Source: Thermomicrobiales bacterium
GTDB taxonomy: Bacteria; Chloroflexota; Chloroflexia; Thermomicrobiales; CADCWN01
Direction: 5' to 3'
Length of the DNA stretch: 39,491 nucleotides
Assembly: GCA_030446685.1 (NCBI GenBank)
Contig: JAUJMV010000028.1
Location: forward strand, 24,235-63,725
Of this stretch, positions 1-7,492 are shown piece after piece. The position numbers were made by a program, and so were the translations under genes. The notes beneath the pieces were generated by a model. It worked only from the letters and a program-made list of their open reading frames with translations, searched no databases and was not told the DNA's origin. Numbering within the stretch: the stretch's first letter is position 1; each line of letters begins with the position of its first letter.

Positions 1-822
1 CTACCCCGCGCGCTCCCGCCGCTGCCGGGCCGCCTCGAAGAGGACGATCGCCGAGGCGATGGCGACGTTGAGCGATTCGAGCCCACCGCCGAGCGGGATC
101 GCCAGCGTGCCGGTGCAACGCGCGCGACCCTCGGGGGAGAGGCCGCGGTCCTCGTTGCCGACGATCAGGGCGGCCGGCGCCGACCAGTCGGCCGCGCTGT
201 AGACCGTCTCGCCGTCGGCCTCCGCGCCCCAGACGGCGTCGCAGCCGTCCAGCGCCGCGTCCAGCGCCTCCCATCCGACGTTCGAGCGCAGGGCCAGCCG
301 GAAGTGCGCGCCCATCGCCGCGCGCACGACCTTCGGGTTGTAGAGATCGACCGTGGCCGGGGTCGTGTAGAACGCGGTGGCCCCGGCCCCGAGCGCGGTC
401 CGCAGCATCGTGCCGAGGTTGCCGGGATCGCGCACGCCATCGGCGACCGCGATCAGCGGCGTGCCGGCCGCCGGCTCCTGGCGCTCCGGGAAGGCGAAGG
501 TCGCGACAATGCCCTGCGGCGTCTCGGTCTCGCTCACCCCGCGCAGCACCTGCGGTGTGACCTCCAGCAAGCGCATGTGCCGCCCGACACCCTCGCGCAA
601 TTCGGTCAGGCGGATCAGCAGCCGGTCCTGCGCCTCGCCCTCGCCCAGCAGTTCGCGCGCGATCAGCACCATCCGCGGCGTCGCCCCCGCATTGAGGGCC
701 TCGCCCAGCAGGCGCACCCCCTCCACGACGAAGGCGCGTTCCTTCTGCCGCTCGCGCCGCTTGCCCAGCGCGCGGATGTACTTCACCGTCGGGTTGTCGA
801 GGCTCGTGACTGTCGTAACCAT
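1..822 (-). CDS. TrmH/SpoU-family RNA 2'-O-methyltransferase
   Basis: A SPOUT-class, AdoMet-dependent RNA ribose methyltransferase of 273 aa. The N-terminus (LDNPTVKYIRALGKRR...) looks like the substrate-binding domain of the TrmH/RlmB/MRM3 group. The catalytic knot shows the three SpoU motifs: DPGNLGTMLRTA, VGNEDRGLSPE and IPLGGGLESLNVAIA near the C-terminus. The ATG at 822 is chosen because the frame further upstream runs through an inverted-repeat arm and looks non-coding. The gene lies directly downstream of rplT on the same strand, a common place for a 23S rRNA methyltransferase of this family. The exact RNA target cannot be read from the sequence. The stop codon is the first three bases of the window, so the gene is complete. 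Confidence 0.9.
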   Translation of the reverse strand: MVTTVTSLDNPTVKYIRALGKRRERQKERAFVVEGVRLLGEALNAGATPRMVLIARELLGEGEAQDRLLIRLTELREGVGRHMRLLEVTPQVLRGVSETETPQGIVATFAFPERQEPAAGTPLIAVADGVRDPGNLGTMLRTALGAGATAFYTTPATVDLYNPKVVRAAMGAHFRLALRSNVGWEALDAALDGCDAVWGAEADGETVYSAADWSAPAALIVGNEDRGLSPEGRARCTGTLAIPLGGGLESLNVAIASAIVLFEAARQRRERAG

Positions 823-834
823 TCTTCCACTGAG

Positions 835-926
835 AAGTCGTCGGCCGTCGGCCGTCGGTGGCTCTGCGTAGACGGGTAGGCTCCCGTCTTGCCGCACATC
901 TTCTGACGACTGACGGCCGACGACTT
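835..926. repeat. Heptad-word inverted repeat H1 (word GTCGGCC)
   Basis: The arms are 835-858 and 903-926, separated by 44 nt. The left arm repeats GTCGGCC with a 7-nt period; the right arm is its imperfect reverse complement (GACGGCCGACGACTT). It fills the gap between rplT and the methyltransferase gene. The loop holds a smaller hairpin, GACGGG/CCCGTC. Confidence 0.85.
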
Positions 927-934
927 GCTACTCG

Positions 935-1330
935 TCAGGCCCGCACTTGGGCGGTGGCCAGCGCGGCGGTCTCCGCCGGCAGCGCCGCGCGCGAGACCTC
1001 GACAAATTGGCTGAAGGCGGCGCCGTCGTAGACCGCCAGATCGGCCAGGATCTTGCGGTCCACCTCGACCCCGGCCAGCTTCAGGCCCTGGATGAACCGC
1101 CCGTAGGGCAAGCCATTCATCCGCGCCGCCGCGTTGATCCGGGTGATCCACAGTCGGCGAAAGTCGCGCTTGCGGGCGCGCCGGTCGCGGTAGCTGTACA
1201 CCAGGGCCTTCATCACGCCCTCGTTGGCGCGGCGGAACAGGCGGTGGCGCGTCCCGCGGAAGCCCTTGGCCTGCTTGAGAATCCGCCGGTGCCGGGCGTG
1301 CCCCGTCACCCCGCGCTTGACTCTGGTCAT
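935..1330 (-). CDS. rplT: 50S ribosomal protein L20
   Basis: L20 is an early-assembly 23S rRNA-binding protein and, in model bacteria, the autogenous repressor of its own operon. The 131-aa product starts [20 protein letters not shown], with the typical [37 protein letters not shown] and [12 protein letters not shown] stretches. It is about 12 residues longer than usual because of an Ala-rich tail. A strong GGAGGAGGGGAGG purine run precedes the ATG. It is the third gene of infC-rpmI-rplT; a perfect hairpin lies in the gap just upstream. Confidence 0.97.
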   Translation of the reverse strand: MTRVKRGVTGHARHRRILKQAKGFRGTRHRLFRRANEGVMKALVYSYRDRRARKRDFRRLWITRINAAARMNGLPYGRFIQGLKLAGVEVDRKILADLAVYDGAAFSQFVEVSRAALPAETAALATAQVRA

Positions 1331-1369
1331 CCTCCCCTCCTCCTCTGCGGCTACAGGACACGAATCTAC

Positions 1370-1407
1370 AGGACGCGGGCCAGGTCTATCGGCCTGGCCC
1401 GCGTCCT
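1370..1407 (-). promoter_or_regulatory. 15-bp perfect hairpin between rpmI and rplT
   Basis: The arms 1370-1384 and 1393-1407 are perfectly complementary (AGGACGCGGGCCAGG with CCTGGCCCGCGTCCT) around an 8-nt loop. No T-tract follows on the minus strand, so it is not a classic terminator. A CTACAGGAC direct repeat (1351-1359, 1366-1374) sits beside it. It could be an operon processing site or an L20-related control element; the role is inferred only. Confidence 0.6.
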
Positions 1408-1450
1408 TCGGACTCGCGACCCGCGACCATCCCGGCCCGCGATCGCGGCC

Positions 1451-1663
1451 TTACTTCAACCCGTACGGGATCAGCTTCTGCACGCGCTTGCGATCGGCCG
1501 GGTTCATCTCGATCAGCTTGTCGAACATCCGCTTCACGCGCGGCGACTTGCGGCGGCGGAAGTGGCTCTTCATCCCCTTCGCGCGCCGGATCTTGCCGGT
1601 CCCGGTCGTATCGAAGCGCTTCTGCGCGCCCTTGTGGGTCTTCATCTTGGGGCCTTTGGGCAT
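1451..1663 (-). CDS. rpmI: 50S ribosomal protein L35
   Basis: L35 is a small, very basic large-subunit protein. The 70-aa product starts MPKGPKMKTHKGAQKRF and contains the family core GTGKIRRAKGMKSHFRRRKSPRVKR. The ATG at 1663 is chosen over an open frame extending upstream because family members begin at this MPK(M/G) sequence and a GGAAGG ribosome-binding site lies about 10 nt before it. It sits between infC and rplT, the conserved order in most bacteria, and is expected to share their transcript. Confidence 0.97.
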   Translation of the reverse strand: MPKGPKMKTHKGAQKRFDTTGTGKIRRAKGMKSHFRRRKSPRVKRMFDKLIEMNPADRKRVQKLIPYGLK

Positions 1664-1727
1664 CGTCGTCCATCCCTTCCTGCGCTGGAGCGCCGCCCTT
1701 CCGCGCGGGCGCACAACATTCTCTAAG

Positions 1728-1752
1728 CCGCCCCTGCCATCGGCACGGGCGG
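1728..1752 (-). promoter_or_regulatory. Possible operator hairpin upstream of rpmI
   Basis: In minus-strand sense, CCGCCCGTGCC and GGCAGGGGCGG can pair around a GAT loop in the infC-rpmI gap. L20 represses rpmI translation through RNA structure here in some bacteria (established for Escherichia coli); that this is the equivalent site is inference. Confidence 0.3.
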
Positions 1753-1787
1753 ACATCCGGGTTTCTGCAGTCGTGCGGGCTGGCCCG

Positions 1788-2363
1788 TTAGGCGGTGGCG
1801 CCTTCCGGCTCCGCGGCCGGCCGGCCCTCGCGCGGCGCGGCCGGGGTGACCGGCTGCTTCTTCGGCGCCAGCATCGCCGTCATGTTGCGCCCTTCCAAGC
1901 GCGGGACCGATTCGATCACCGCGTAGGGCATCAACTGCTCCAGCACCCGATCGAGCACCGCGCGCCCGACCTCCGGGTGCAGGTTCTCGCGCCCCTTGAA
2001 CTGCACCGTCAGCTTGACCTTGTCGCCCTCTTCCAGGAACCCGCGCGCGCGCCGGCTCTTGGTGTCCAGGTCGTGGTCGTCGGTCTTCGGCTTCAGGCGC
2101 ACTTCCTTGATCGTGATCGCCTTGGAATTGCGGCGCGACTCCCGCTCCTTGCGCGACTGCTCGTAGCGCGCCTTGCCCCAATCCATGATCCGGCAGACCG
2201 GCGGCGCGGCGTTGGGCGCGACCTCTACGAGGTCGAGCCCGCGCTCGCGCGCGATCGAGAGCGCCTGGAACGTCGGCACGATGCCCAGTTGCTCGCCGTT
2301 CTCGTCGATCAGCCGCACCTCGCGGATGCGGATGCGCTCGTTGACCCGAACTGGTTTGCTTAT
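1788..2363 (-). CDS. infC: Translation initiation factor IF-3, apparent ATA start
   Basis: IF-3 binds the 30S subunit, prevents premature 50S joining and rejects non-canonical start codons. The protein reads (I)SKPVRVNERIRIREVRLID, then GIVPTFQALSIARERGLDLVEVAP in the N-domain; the C-domain contains IKEVRLKPKTDDHDLDTK and KVKLTVQFKGRE. It is 191 aa with an Ala/Pro-rich tail. No ATG, GTG or TTG lies at the expected start. A perfect Shine-Dalgarno, AGGAGG, stands 7 nt before an ATA codon (2361-2363) at the family N-terminus. In-frame GTG codons 18 or more codons upstream would add sequence unlike IF-3. Non-AUG infC starts are known (ATT in E. coli) and allow IF-3 autoregulation. Confidence 0.93.
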   Translation of the reverse strand: MSKPVRVNERIRIREVRLIDENGEQLGIVPTFQALSIARERGLDLVEVAPNAAPPVCRIMDWGKARYEQSRKERESRRNSKAITIKEVRLKPKTDDHDLDTKSRRARGFLEEGDKVKLTVQFKGRENLHPEVGRAVLDRVLEQLMPYAVIESVPRLEGRNMTAMLAPKKQPVTPAAPREGRPAAEPEGATA

Positions 2364-2368
2364 CTCTA

Positions 2369-2376
2369 CCCCTCCT
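2369..2376 (-). promoter_or_regulatory. infC ribosome-binding site
   Basis: The minus-strand sequence AGGAGGGG, followed by TAGAG and then ATA, gives ideal spacing to the ATA codon and to no canonical start codon. It is the main evidence for the unusual infC start. Confidence 0.85.
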
Positions 2377-2441
2377 GCGTGGGTTATCCAGGCCGTCCGC
2401 GCTGCCCCGGCCCAGGCGGGGGACTTGCGGACAAGCACCAC

Positions 2442-2466
2442 AAAAGCGGCCTCACCGGAAGCCGCC
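2442..2466 (-). terminator. Possible attenuator in the infC leader
   Basis: On the minus strand, GCGGCTTCCGGTGAGGCCGC can fold into a short stem followed directly by TTTT. It lies just downstream of the presumed transcription start, within the roughly 107-nt leader. Leader attenuation of infC operons is known in some Firmicutes; its presence here is inference. Confidence 0.35.
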
Positions 2467-2476
2467 ACGTCCAAAA

Positions 2477-2505
2477 ATTGTACCACTCAAACGATCGCTC
2501 GTCAA
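2477..2505 (-). promoter_or_regulatory. Sigma-70-type promoter of infC-rpmI-rplT
   Basis: The minus strand reads TTGACG, 17 nt, TACAAT, with TGG before the -10 (extended -10). It is the best promoter match seen in the window and points into infC. Confidence 0.8.
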
Positions 2506-2519
2506 CGGAGATTTCTCAC

Positions 2520-2617
2520 CGAACAGGCGTGGAAGGAACGGGGGGAAGCCACGGGGAAGTGCGCGAATCCTGTGATTACTCCTTCATCGCTCCACGCCTT
2601 ACGCTCCACGCCTTAAT
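2520..2617. repeat. Heptad-word element H2 (words CGCTCCA/CGCCTTA)
   Basis: The right arm, 2588-2617, alternates CGCTCCA and CGCCTTA. The left arm near 2520-2540 is weak (AGGCGTGGAAGG). It lies between the helicase-associated gene end (2633) and the infC promoter. Confidence 0.6.
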
Positions 2618-2632
2618 GGTGGAGCGGCTCCC

Positions 2633-4711
2633 CTACGGCACGCGCGCGGGCGACGGGCGAGGCTCGCGCGCCCAGTGCGGCGGCAGCCCCGCCGCGCGCA
2701 ACGCCTCCAGCACCGGATCGGGCGCGTCGCCGGCCGCGCCGAGCGGCAGCAGCAGGCGGCCGTCGGGCAGCGGCTCCGCCGGGGGCAGGCCGGCGCGGGC
2801 GAGCGCCGCCTGCACCCGCTCCGGCGCGACGCCGTCGTCCGGGTGGAGGATCAGCGCGCGCGCCAGCCGCACCCCGGCGTGCTCGCGCGCCCACTCGCGC
2901 AGCGTGAAGGCGACGTTCTGCGGCGGCGGCCCGCCGCCCGCCCGCTCCAGGAAGGTGGTGATCTGATCGAGCGTCAGCCCCGCCGCGATCCCCCGCCGCA
3001 CCGCCGCCGCGGTCAGCCGGTAGGCGCTGACCGTGTCGAGCCGCGCCGGCTCGGCGATCGCGCCGAGCGCCCAGAGGCGCCGCGGTGTCGGGCGGAAGAG
3101 CAGCACCTCGAAGCCGGCCCCGACCGCCAGCGCCCGGTCGCCGCGCGCCGGGGGCGCGAACTCGCGGCGCAGCCCCAGCAGCCAGCCGCCGAGGTCGGTC
3201 AGCGCCAGTGCCGGCCGGCCCCGCGCGTCCGCCCCCTCGCGCAGCGCGCCGAGCGGGACCAACCCGCCGTGCAGCGCGATCCCGATCGCCGCGGCGCTGA
3301 CCTCGTCCCGCGTCCCGGCGGGACCGGCGGCCCGCGCCGCGCTGAAGGAGCCGCCGAGCAGCGTCGGGCGCTGCCGCGCGATCCGCAGCGCCAGCGCCGC
3401 CGCGTCGTACCAGGTCCCGACGCGGCAAGCGCGCAGCTCCTCCAGCACCACCTGCCGCATCGCCGGCCAGTCGACGCCCAGAATCTGCAGATCGTCCTGG
3501 CTCAGCCCTTCCGGCCAGTCCCGCGCGCCGCGCCAGCGATTGAAGAGGACGCGCGATTGCTCGTTGAAGGTGCGGTCGCGCCACGCCTCGACCGCGCCGG
3601 TCGCCTCGAACGCCTCCTCCCCGGCGCGGATCAGCCCCTCGTCCCGCGCCAGGTGGATCAGGAAGGGGACGTAGCCGGGGCGCGGCACGCCGTCCGCGCT
3701 CGCCCAGAGGAGCGGCGCCAGCCGGCGGAGCGCCGTCGCGTTGCGCTCCTCGTCTCCCTCACGCCACTCGAGCAGTCCCTGCGTCAGCCGCCGCAGGATC
3801 GTCAGCAGGTCCCAGGCGGCGGCGCAGGGGTGGTAGGGGCGCTCGTCCGGCGCCGCCTCGACCGGCGTCAGCGGCGGCGGGGCGTCGCGCGCCGGGCGCT
3901 TCGGCGCCAGCACATCGCGCGGGATGAAGAGGACGCGCGCCCCGTCCAGGTAGGCGTGCCAGACCAGCAGCCGCTCGCCCAGCGCGCGCCCGGCCGCGCG
4001 GATCGCCGCCGCGTCCAGCCCCAGCCGCTCGCGGAGCGCCGCCAGCGGCATGGCCCCACCGGCCTCGCGGATCGCCGCGAAGACGCGCTCTGCCCCCTCC
4101 GGCAGCCCCCCGACGGTCGCGCGCCGCTGCTCCGGCAGATCGACGCGCGCCAGAATCTCGTCGGTCAGCGCCTCGCGCGCCAGCACCCCCGGCGTCACGC
4201 GCAGCCCCCACTCCCGTGCGCCCTCCTCGAGCTCGCCCCCCTCCAGGGTGCTGAGCAGCGCCCGCAGCGGCGCGTCCGGCCCGAGCGCCCCGCCGAGCAG
4301 TCGCTCCTCCTGCACCCGCCCGAAGAGCGTCGCCAGCTCGCGCGCCAGGAAATAGGCCGGCGCGTCCGCCCCCGGCGGTGCCTCCTCCGCGTAGAGGATG
4401 CCGCACCCCGCCAGCGCGTCGACCGCCGCCACGCCCTCTTCCGCCTCCCGCCCGCGCGCCGCCGCCAGGTCGGCGACCGGGCGTGCCTCCTCGCCCCCCG
4501 CCACCAATGCCTCGACGACGGCCCACTCCGCCGCCCCGAGCGCCTCCGCGCGATCCCGCACCGCCCAGTGATCGCGCATGGCCCGGTAGAGTTGCCCGAC
4601 CCGGTCGGCGTGCTCGCGCCCGTCGAGCGCCACCTCCCAGCAGGCGGCGATCCGAAGCAGGTCGGCCGGGCTCCGCTCCCGCAGCCGCCCGAGCAGATTA
4701 CGCCGGCGCAT
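2633..4711 (-). CDS. Helicase-associated XPB/Ssl2-like domain protein
   Basis: A soluble protein of 692 aa rich in Ala, Arg and Leu. Around residues 528-620 it matches the XPB/Ssl2 N-terminal-like (Helicase_C_3) domain: FEVLLFRPTPRRLWALGAI, a TVSAYRLT segment, then LTLDQITTFLERA and PQNVAFTLREWA. No Walker A or DEAD box is visible, so it is not itself a helicase; family members are thought to partner DNA helicases or bind DNA. The ATG at 4711 (MRRRNLLGRLRERSPADLLRIA) is chosen because the frame upstream runs into a repeat arm. It is followed on the same strand by the infC operon but separated from it by a repeat and a promoter, so it is probably a separate unit. Confidence 0.8.
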   Translation of the reverse strand: MRRRNLLGRLRERSPADLLRIAACWEVALDGREHADRVGQLYRAMRDHWAVRDRAEALGAAEWAVVEALVAGGEEARPVADLAAARGREAEEGVAAVDALAGCGILYAEEAPPGADAPAYFLARELATLFGRVQEERLLGGALGPDAPLRALLSTLEGGELEEGAREWGLRVTPGVLAREALTDEILARVDLPEQRRATVGGLPEGAERVFAAIREAGGAMPLAALRERLGLDAAAIRAAGRALGERLLVWHAYLDGARVLFIPRDVLAPKRPARDAPPPLTPVEAAPDERPYHPCAAAWDLLTILRRLTQGLLEWREGDEERNATALRRLAPLLWASADGVPRPGYVPFLIHLARDEGLIRAGEEAFEATGAVEAWRDRTFNEQSRVLFNRWRGARDWPEGLSQDDLQILGVDWPAMRQVVLEELRACRVGTWYDAAALALRIARQRPTLLGGSFSAARAAGPAGTRDEVSAAAIGIALHGGLVPLGALREGADARGRPALALTDLGGWLLGLRREFAPPARGDRALAVGAGFEVLLFRPTPRRLWALGAIAEPARLDTVSAYRLTAAAVRRGIAAGLTLDQITTFLERAGGGPPPQNVAFTLREWAREHAGVRLARALILHPDDGVAPERVQAALARAGLPPAEPLPDGRLLLPLGAAGDAPDPVLEALRAAGLPPHWAREPRPSPARVP

Positions 4712-4721
4712 GGGGGCCTCG

Positions 4722-4915
4722 TGGGTGGTGGGGCGCGGGCCGCGGGCCGTGGGCCATCGAGCATACAACGCAAAACGTAAGGCGCGGAGCAGCGGCGTGC
4801 GAGCAGGAGTAGCACACAATCCCGCGCTCCACCGCGACGCTCCAAGACAGACGCACCGTGCTCCCCACCCGCTCCACGGCCCACGCCCTACGGTCTACGC
4901 TCCACGCTCCACGAG
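4722..4915. repeat. Heptad-word inverted repeat H3 (GCGGGCC/GTGGAGC words)
   Basis: The left arm, 4722-4756, runs as GCGGGCC, GCGGGCC, GTGGGCC. The right arm, 4861-4915, runs as GCTCCAC, GGCCCAC, GCCCTAC, GGTCTAC, GCTCCAC. More GCTCCAC copies lie in the loop. The right arm encodes the last residues (HLVERGA) of the neighbouring phosphatase. Confidence 0.8.
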
Positions 4916-5545
4916 GTGCTCGCAGGCGTTGACCACCGCGACCGCGTGCGCGCGCCCGGCCGCCTCGTCCCCGATCGCCACCTCGGTGATCGAACAGTTG
5001 CCGACGGCGTCGGTCGGCCAGGGGCCGATCGGGTCGCCGCGCAGGTAGGCGAGCGCGAAGCGGATCGTGCCGCCGTGCGTGGAGAGAATCACCGCGTCGT
5101 CCGTGCCCGCCGTCGGCCGGTGACGCGCGACGATCGCGTCGATGGTGGCGACGACCCGCGCCCGGAACTGCCAGCCGGTCTCGCCCTCCGGCCAGCCGTA
5201 GTCCAACCCCAGCCGCTCGCGTTGCTCCCACAACGCGGGCCACCGGTGGTGGACCTCGGCGGTGGTGAGCCCCTCCGCCGCCCCGACATCGATCTCGCGC
5301 AGCCCCGGATGCGCGGTCGGCGCCAGCCCGACCGCCACGCCGATCGCCTCGGCGGTGCGCCAGGCACGCTTGAGCGGGCTGGCGTAGAGGGCCACCGGGC
5401 GCAGATCGCGCCGCGCCGCCAGCGCCCCGGCCACTGCCGCCGCCTGCCGCTCGCCGGTCTCGTTCAGCGGCACATCCTGCCAGCCCTGATAGATCCCACC
5501 GGCGTTCGCCGCCGTCTCCCCGTGCCGCACCAGCATCAGTCGCAT
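4895..5545 (-). CDS. Histidine phosphatase (phosphoglycerate mutase-like)
   Basis: A branch-1 histidine phosphatase: a His is phosphorylated transiently while a small phosphoester is hydrolysed or a phosphate moved. The N-terminus MRLMLVRHGETAANAGGIYQGWQDVPLNETGERQA carries the RHG catalytic motif and the usual phosphate pocket. YASPLKRAWRTAEAI supplies the conserved Arg, and STHGGTIRFAL the second catalytic His. About 216 aa, normal for GpmB/CobC-type enzymes; the substrate cannot be told from sequence. A start four codons upstream (5557, MRGP) is equally possible. The last codons lie inside repeat H3. Confidence 0.88.
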   Translation of the reverse strand: MRLMLVRHGETAANAGGIYQGWQDVPLNETGERQAAAVAGALAARRDLRPVALYASPLKRAWRTAEAIGVAVGLAPTAHPGLREIDVGAAEGLTTAEVHHRWPALWEQRERLGLDYGWPEGETGWQFRARVVATIDAIVARHRPTAGTDDAVILSTHGGTIRFALAYLRGDPIGPWPTDAVGNCSITEVAIGDEAAGRAHAVAVVNACEHLVERGA

Positions 5546-5684
5546 CGGCCCTCGCACTCAACCCGGAGATCGGCGCCGGGCGCCATCCCGCCACCATGTA
5601 TGTACAGCATAGCGGTATCGGCGTGTCGCGGCAAGCTGAACCGCCATATCGATGGGGGCCGGGGCGGCCGGCGCTCGCCCCGCC

Positions 5685-5712
5685 TTGACACCCCCCGCCC
5701 CTGTACTATCAT
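5685..5712 (+). promoter_or_regulatory. Promoter of the HesB/IscA-like gene
   Basis: TTGACA (5685-5690), a 16-nt spacer, then TATCAT (5707-5712), about 85 nt before the start codon at 5796. The -35 box is consensus. Confidence 0.7.
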
Positions 5713-5795
5713 TTCGATAGCGTCGAGCACCCACCGGGCGACCGCCGCCGGACGGCCGCGGAACCAGATGGAGTACGTGGAAAGGAACGGCTATC

Positions 5796-6128
5796 ATGGT
5801 GACGATCACGCCGAGCGCCGGCGAGCAGTTGCGCGCGGTGCTGGAGCAGCAGGGCGGGCCGGAGGCCGGGCTGCGCGTCTGGGTGCAGAGCGCCTGCGGC
5901 TGCGGCAACGTCGGCTACGGCATGGGCATCGACGAGTCGACCGTCGGCGACAGCGTCTACGAGAGCGAAGGCATCCAGGTCATCCTCGACCCCGCCAGCG
6001 CCAGCCTCCTCGGCGGCGCGCGGATCGACTTCGTCGACCAGGGCGTCTACGGCCGCGGCTTCGCCATCCACACCCCGGACGACGCCCCGGTTGCCGGCGG
6101 CGGTGGCTGCGGCTGCGGCGCCCGCTGA
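5796..6128 (+). CDS. HesB/IscA-type iron-sulfur cluster protein
   Basis: A-type carrier fold protein of 110 aa, expected to hold or hand on Fe-S clusters in the cytosol. Residues 1-30 (MVTITPSAGEQLRAVLEQQ...LRVWV) and GIQVILDPASASLLGGARIDFVDQGVYGRGFAIHTP match the family. The Cys positions are partly unusual: CGCG near residue 34 and GGCGCGAR at the C-terminus, so there are two Cys at each site where classic IscA has one and then CGC. AAAGGA lies 9 nt before the ATG. Transcribed alone from a good promoter; repeat H4 begins right after the stop. No other isc or suf genes are nearby. Confidence 0.85.
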   Translation: MVTITPSAGEQLRAVLEQQGGPEAGLRVWVQSACGCGNVGYGMGIDESTVGDSVYESEGIQVILDPASASLLGGARIDFVDQGVYGRGFAIHTPDDAPVAGGGGCGCGAR

Positions 6129-6129
6129 C

Positions 6130-6252
6130 GAGTGCTGAGGGCTGAGTGCTGAGTCGCGAGTAGGTTTGCAGCAGGTGGAGCGGGTCATACCCGGCACGGG
6201 GCCTGATCGCGCCACCACCCCACTCATGACTCAGCACTCAGCAGTTAGCACT
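6130..6252. repeat. Heptad-word inverted repeat H4 (word GAGTGCT)
   Basis: The left arm, 6130-6163, starts two bases after a stop codon and runs as GAGTGCT, GAGGGCT, GAGTGCT, GAGTCGC. The right arm, 6221-6252, is its imperfect complement (CTCAGCACTCAGCAGTTAGC). The 57-nt loop contains CGGGT-CAT-ACCCG. Confidence 0.85.
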
Positions 6253-6659
6253 TCCCTGGTGCTCGTGGTCCCGGTTCGCCTCGCCGTGGTTCCGCAGATG
6301 ACGCGGATGGCATGGATCCCGCCTGGATATGAAGACAGCGGCGACATGCTCGGGGCCGAACCAGACGGTGGCTCCGCGCTGTATCGCGCTCCGGCAGTCT
6401 GCGGCTGTGATTCTAGCGTTCCCCGATACTCAGGCCCGTCCCGCACCTCCTCCACGACGACCCACATCCGTTCCCCCTGCACGTAGGGTGACCCGGTTTC
6501 ATCTCTTCCCGGGATGAGGAAGAGCAGTTTGACGAGAGAGCCGACCGCCAAGGTCGAGCGCTCCTCGGCGGTCGGTATAGAGAAGGTCCGCGGAGCGCGC
6601 CGGTGCCGCTCCAGGGCGCTCTCCAGTTCCCACCCGTCCGCGTCGAGACTCGGGAGCAT
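6238..6659 (-). pseudogene. DUF2314-like small protein, frameshifted
   Basis: The first part reads MLPSLDADGWELESALE, FSIPTAEERSTLAVGSLVKLLF and GERMWVVVEEV...YRGTLE. This resembles, from memory, small uncharacterised DUF2314-like proteins. After about 6400 the expected continuation RGATVWFGPEHVAAVF appears only in another frame and ends at 6238. One lost base near 6393-6407 would join the halves; uncorrected, the frame ends at 6231 with an unrelated tail. The ATG at 6659 has AAGGAG 8 nt upstream; ATG 6665 is an alternative. Function unknown. Its end lies in repeat H4. Confidence 0.65.
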
Positions 6660-6680
6660 GGGCATCACTCCTTGTAGCGG

Positions 6681-7121
6681 TCAGCCCCTGCGCCAGCGAC
6701 GGCGGACGCCCGCCCCGTCGCGCAGCGCGTCGAGCCGCGCCTGCTCGGGGAAGCGGGGATGGGGAATCTGCGCCGACTCCCCGCAGGCGGCGCAGGCGAC
6801 CTCGCCCGGCAGCCCGACCCATGCCGGCGGCAGCGCGGCATCGGGCTTGCCGCGCGCGTAGCGGCGCCGGCCTTGCTGCGGCACCAGCCGCCCGGCCTCC
6901 TGCGGCACCAGCACGTAAAAACCCTGCGTCGGCACGCCGCCCAGCGACCCGTCGGCCACCGCGTCCATCAGCGGCTGCTCCGCCCAGGTGATGTAGAAAA
7001 GGGTCCCGAGCGGGGCGGCGCAGCGCGGGCAGTGCAACTCGCGCGGCTCCTTGTAGCCCGCCAGCCACGCCTCGCGCTCCTCCGTCAACCGCTCGAGTTC
7101 GGCCTGTGAACCTGTCGCCAT
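6681..7121 (-). CDS. Hypothetical zinc-ribbon protein
   Basis: A 146-aa protein not recognised as a named family. It has two CxxC knuckles, CPRC at about residue 32 and CAAC at about 110, which together could bind one zinc. Between them are FYITWAEQPLMDAV and a GFYVLVPQEAGRLVPQ segment. A charged, possibly helical N-terminus (AELERLTEEREAWLAGY) precedes the first knuckle. No membrane segment or signal peptide is seen. It lies 22 nt upstream of the DUF2314-like gene on the same strand, so the two may be co-transcribed. Confidence 0.65.
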   Translation of the reverse strand: MATGSQAELERLTEEREAWLAGYKEPRELHCPRCAAPLGTLFYITWAEQPLMDAVADGSLGGVPTQGFYVLVPQEAGRLVPQQGRRRYARGKPDAALPPAWVGLPGEVACAACGESAQIPHPRFPEQARLDALRDGAGVRRRWRRG

Positions 7122-7394
7122 ACGTCGCTCGGACCTCGAATCGCCCCTGCCATTCCCAGCACTCGCGCCAACGGCCTGTCGACCCCTCGCGGGATGATCA
7201 GCGGCTTGGCGAGCCGGCGGCGAAGGGCGAGTAACCGCGGGAGGGCAATATAGAGCGGATGGCTCCTCTTATCGTCAACGAAAAACGTGAAACATTCCGC
7301 CCCGAACCGCCGCTTCCCGCCTGTGTATCGCCCTCACTATGCCCAAACTCAGGCGGAGCAGCAAGTGACAGATCAGGTCGTCTCCCGTCATTCG

Positions 7395-7492
7395 GTAGGG
7401 GCAGGCCCCCGCGCCCGCCCGCGCCGCCCGCCGCTGACCGGCCGCTCCGGCACCGCGCCCGGCCACCGGACAACCCTCATGCTCGCCCCTAC
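7395..7492. repeat. MITE-like element with GTAGGGGC inverted ends
   Basis: GTAGGGGC (7395-7402) and GCCCCTAC (7485-7492) are exact inverted ends of a 98-bp G+C-rich segment. The left part (GTAGGGGCAGGCCCCCG...GCCCGCG) recurs at 20945. The right end overlaps the stop codon of the ankyrin gene. The remainder of the gap, 7122-7394, shows no gene or convincing promoter. Confidence 0.6.

Noticed and set aside
823-897. Upstream extension of the methyltransferase gene
   Set aside because: The extra codons run through repeat arm H1 and do not resemble the family N-terminus.
2675-4780. A 701-codon open frame on the plus strand
   Set aside because: Antisense to the helicase-associated gene, which has family motifs and normal codon use; the antisense product is low-complexity Arg/Gln.
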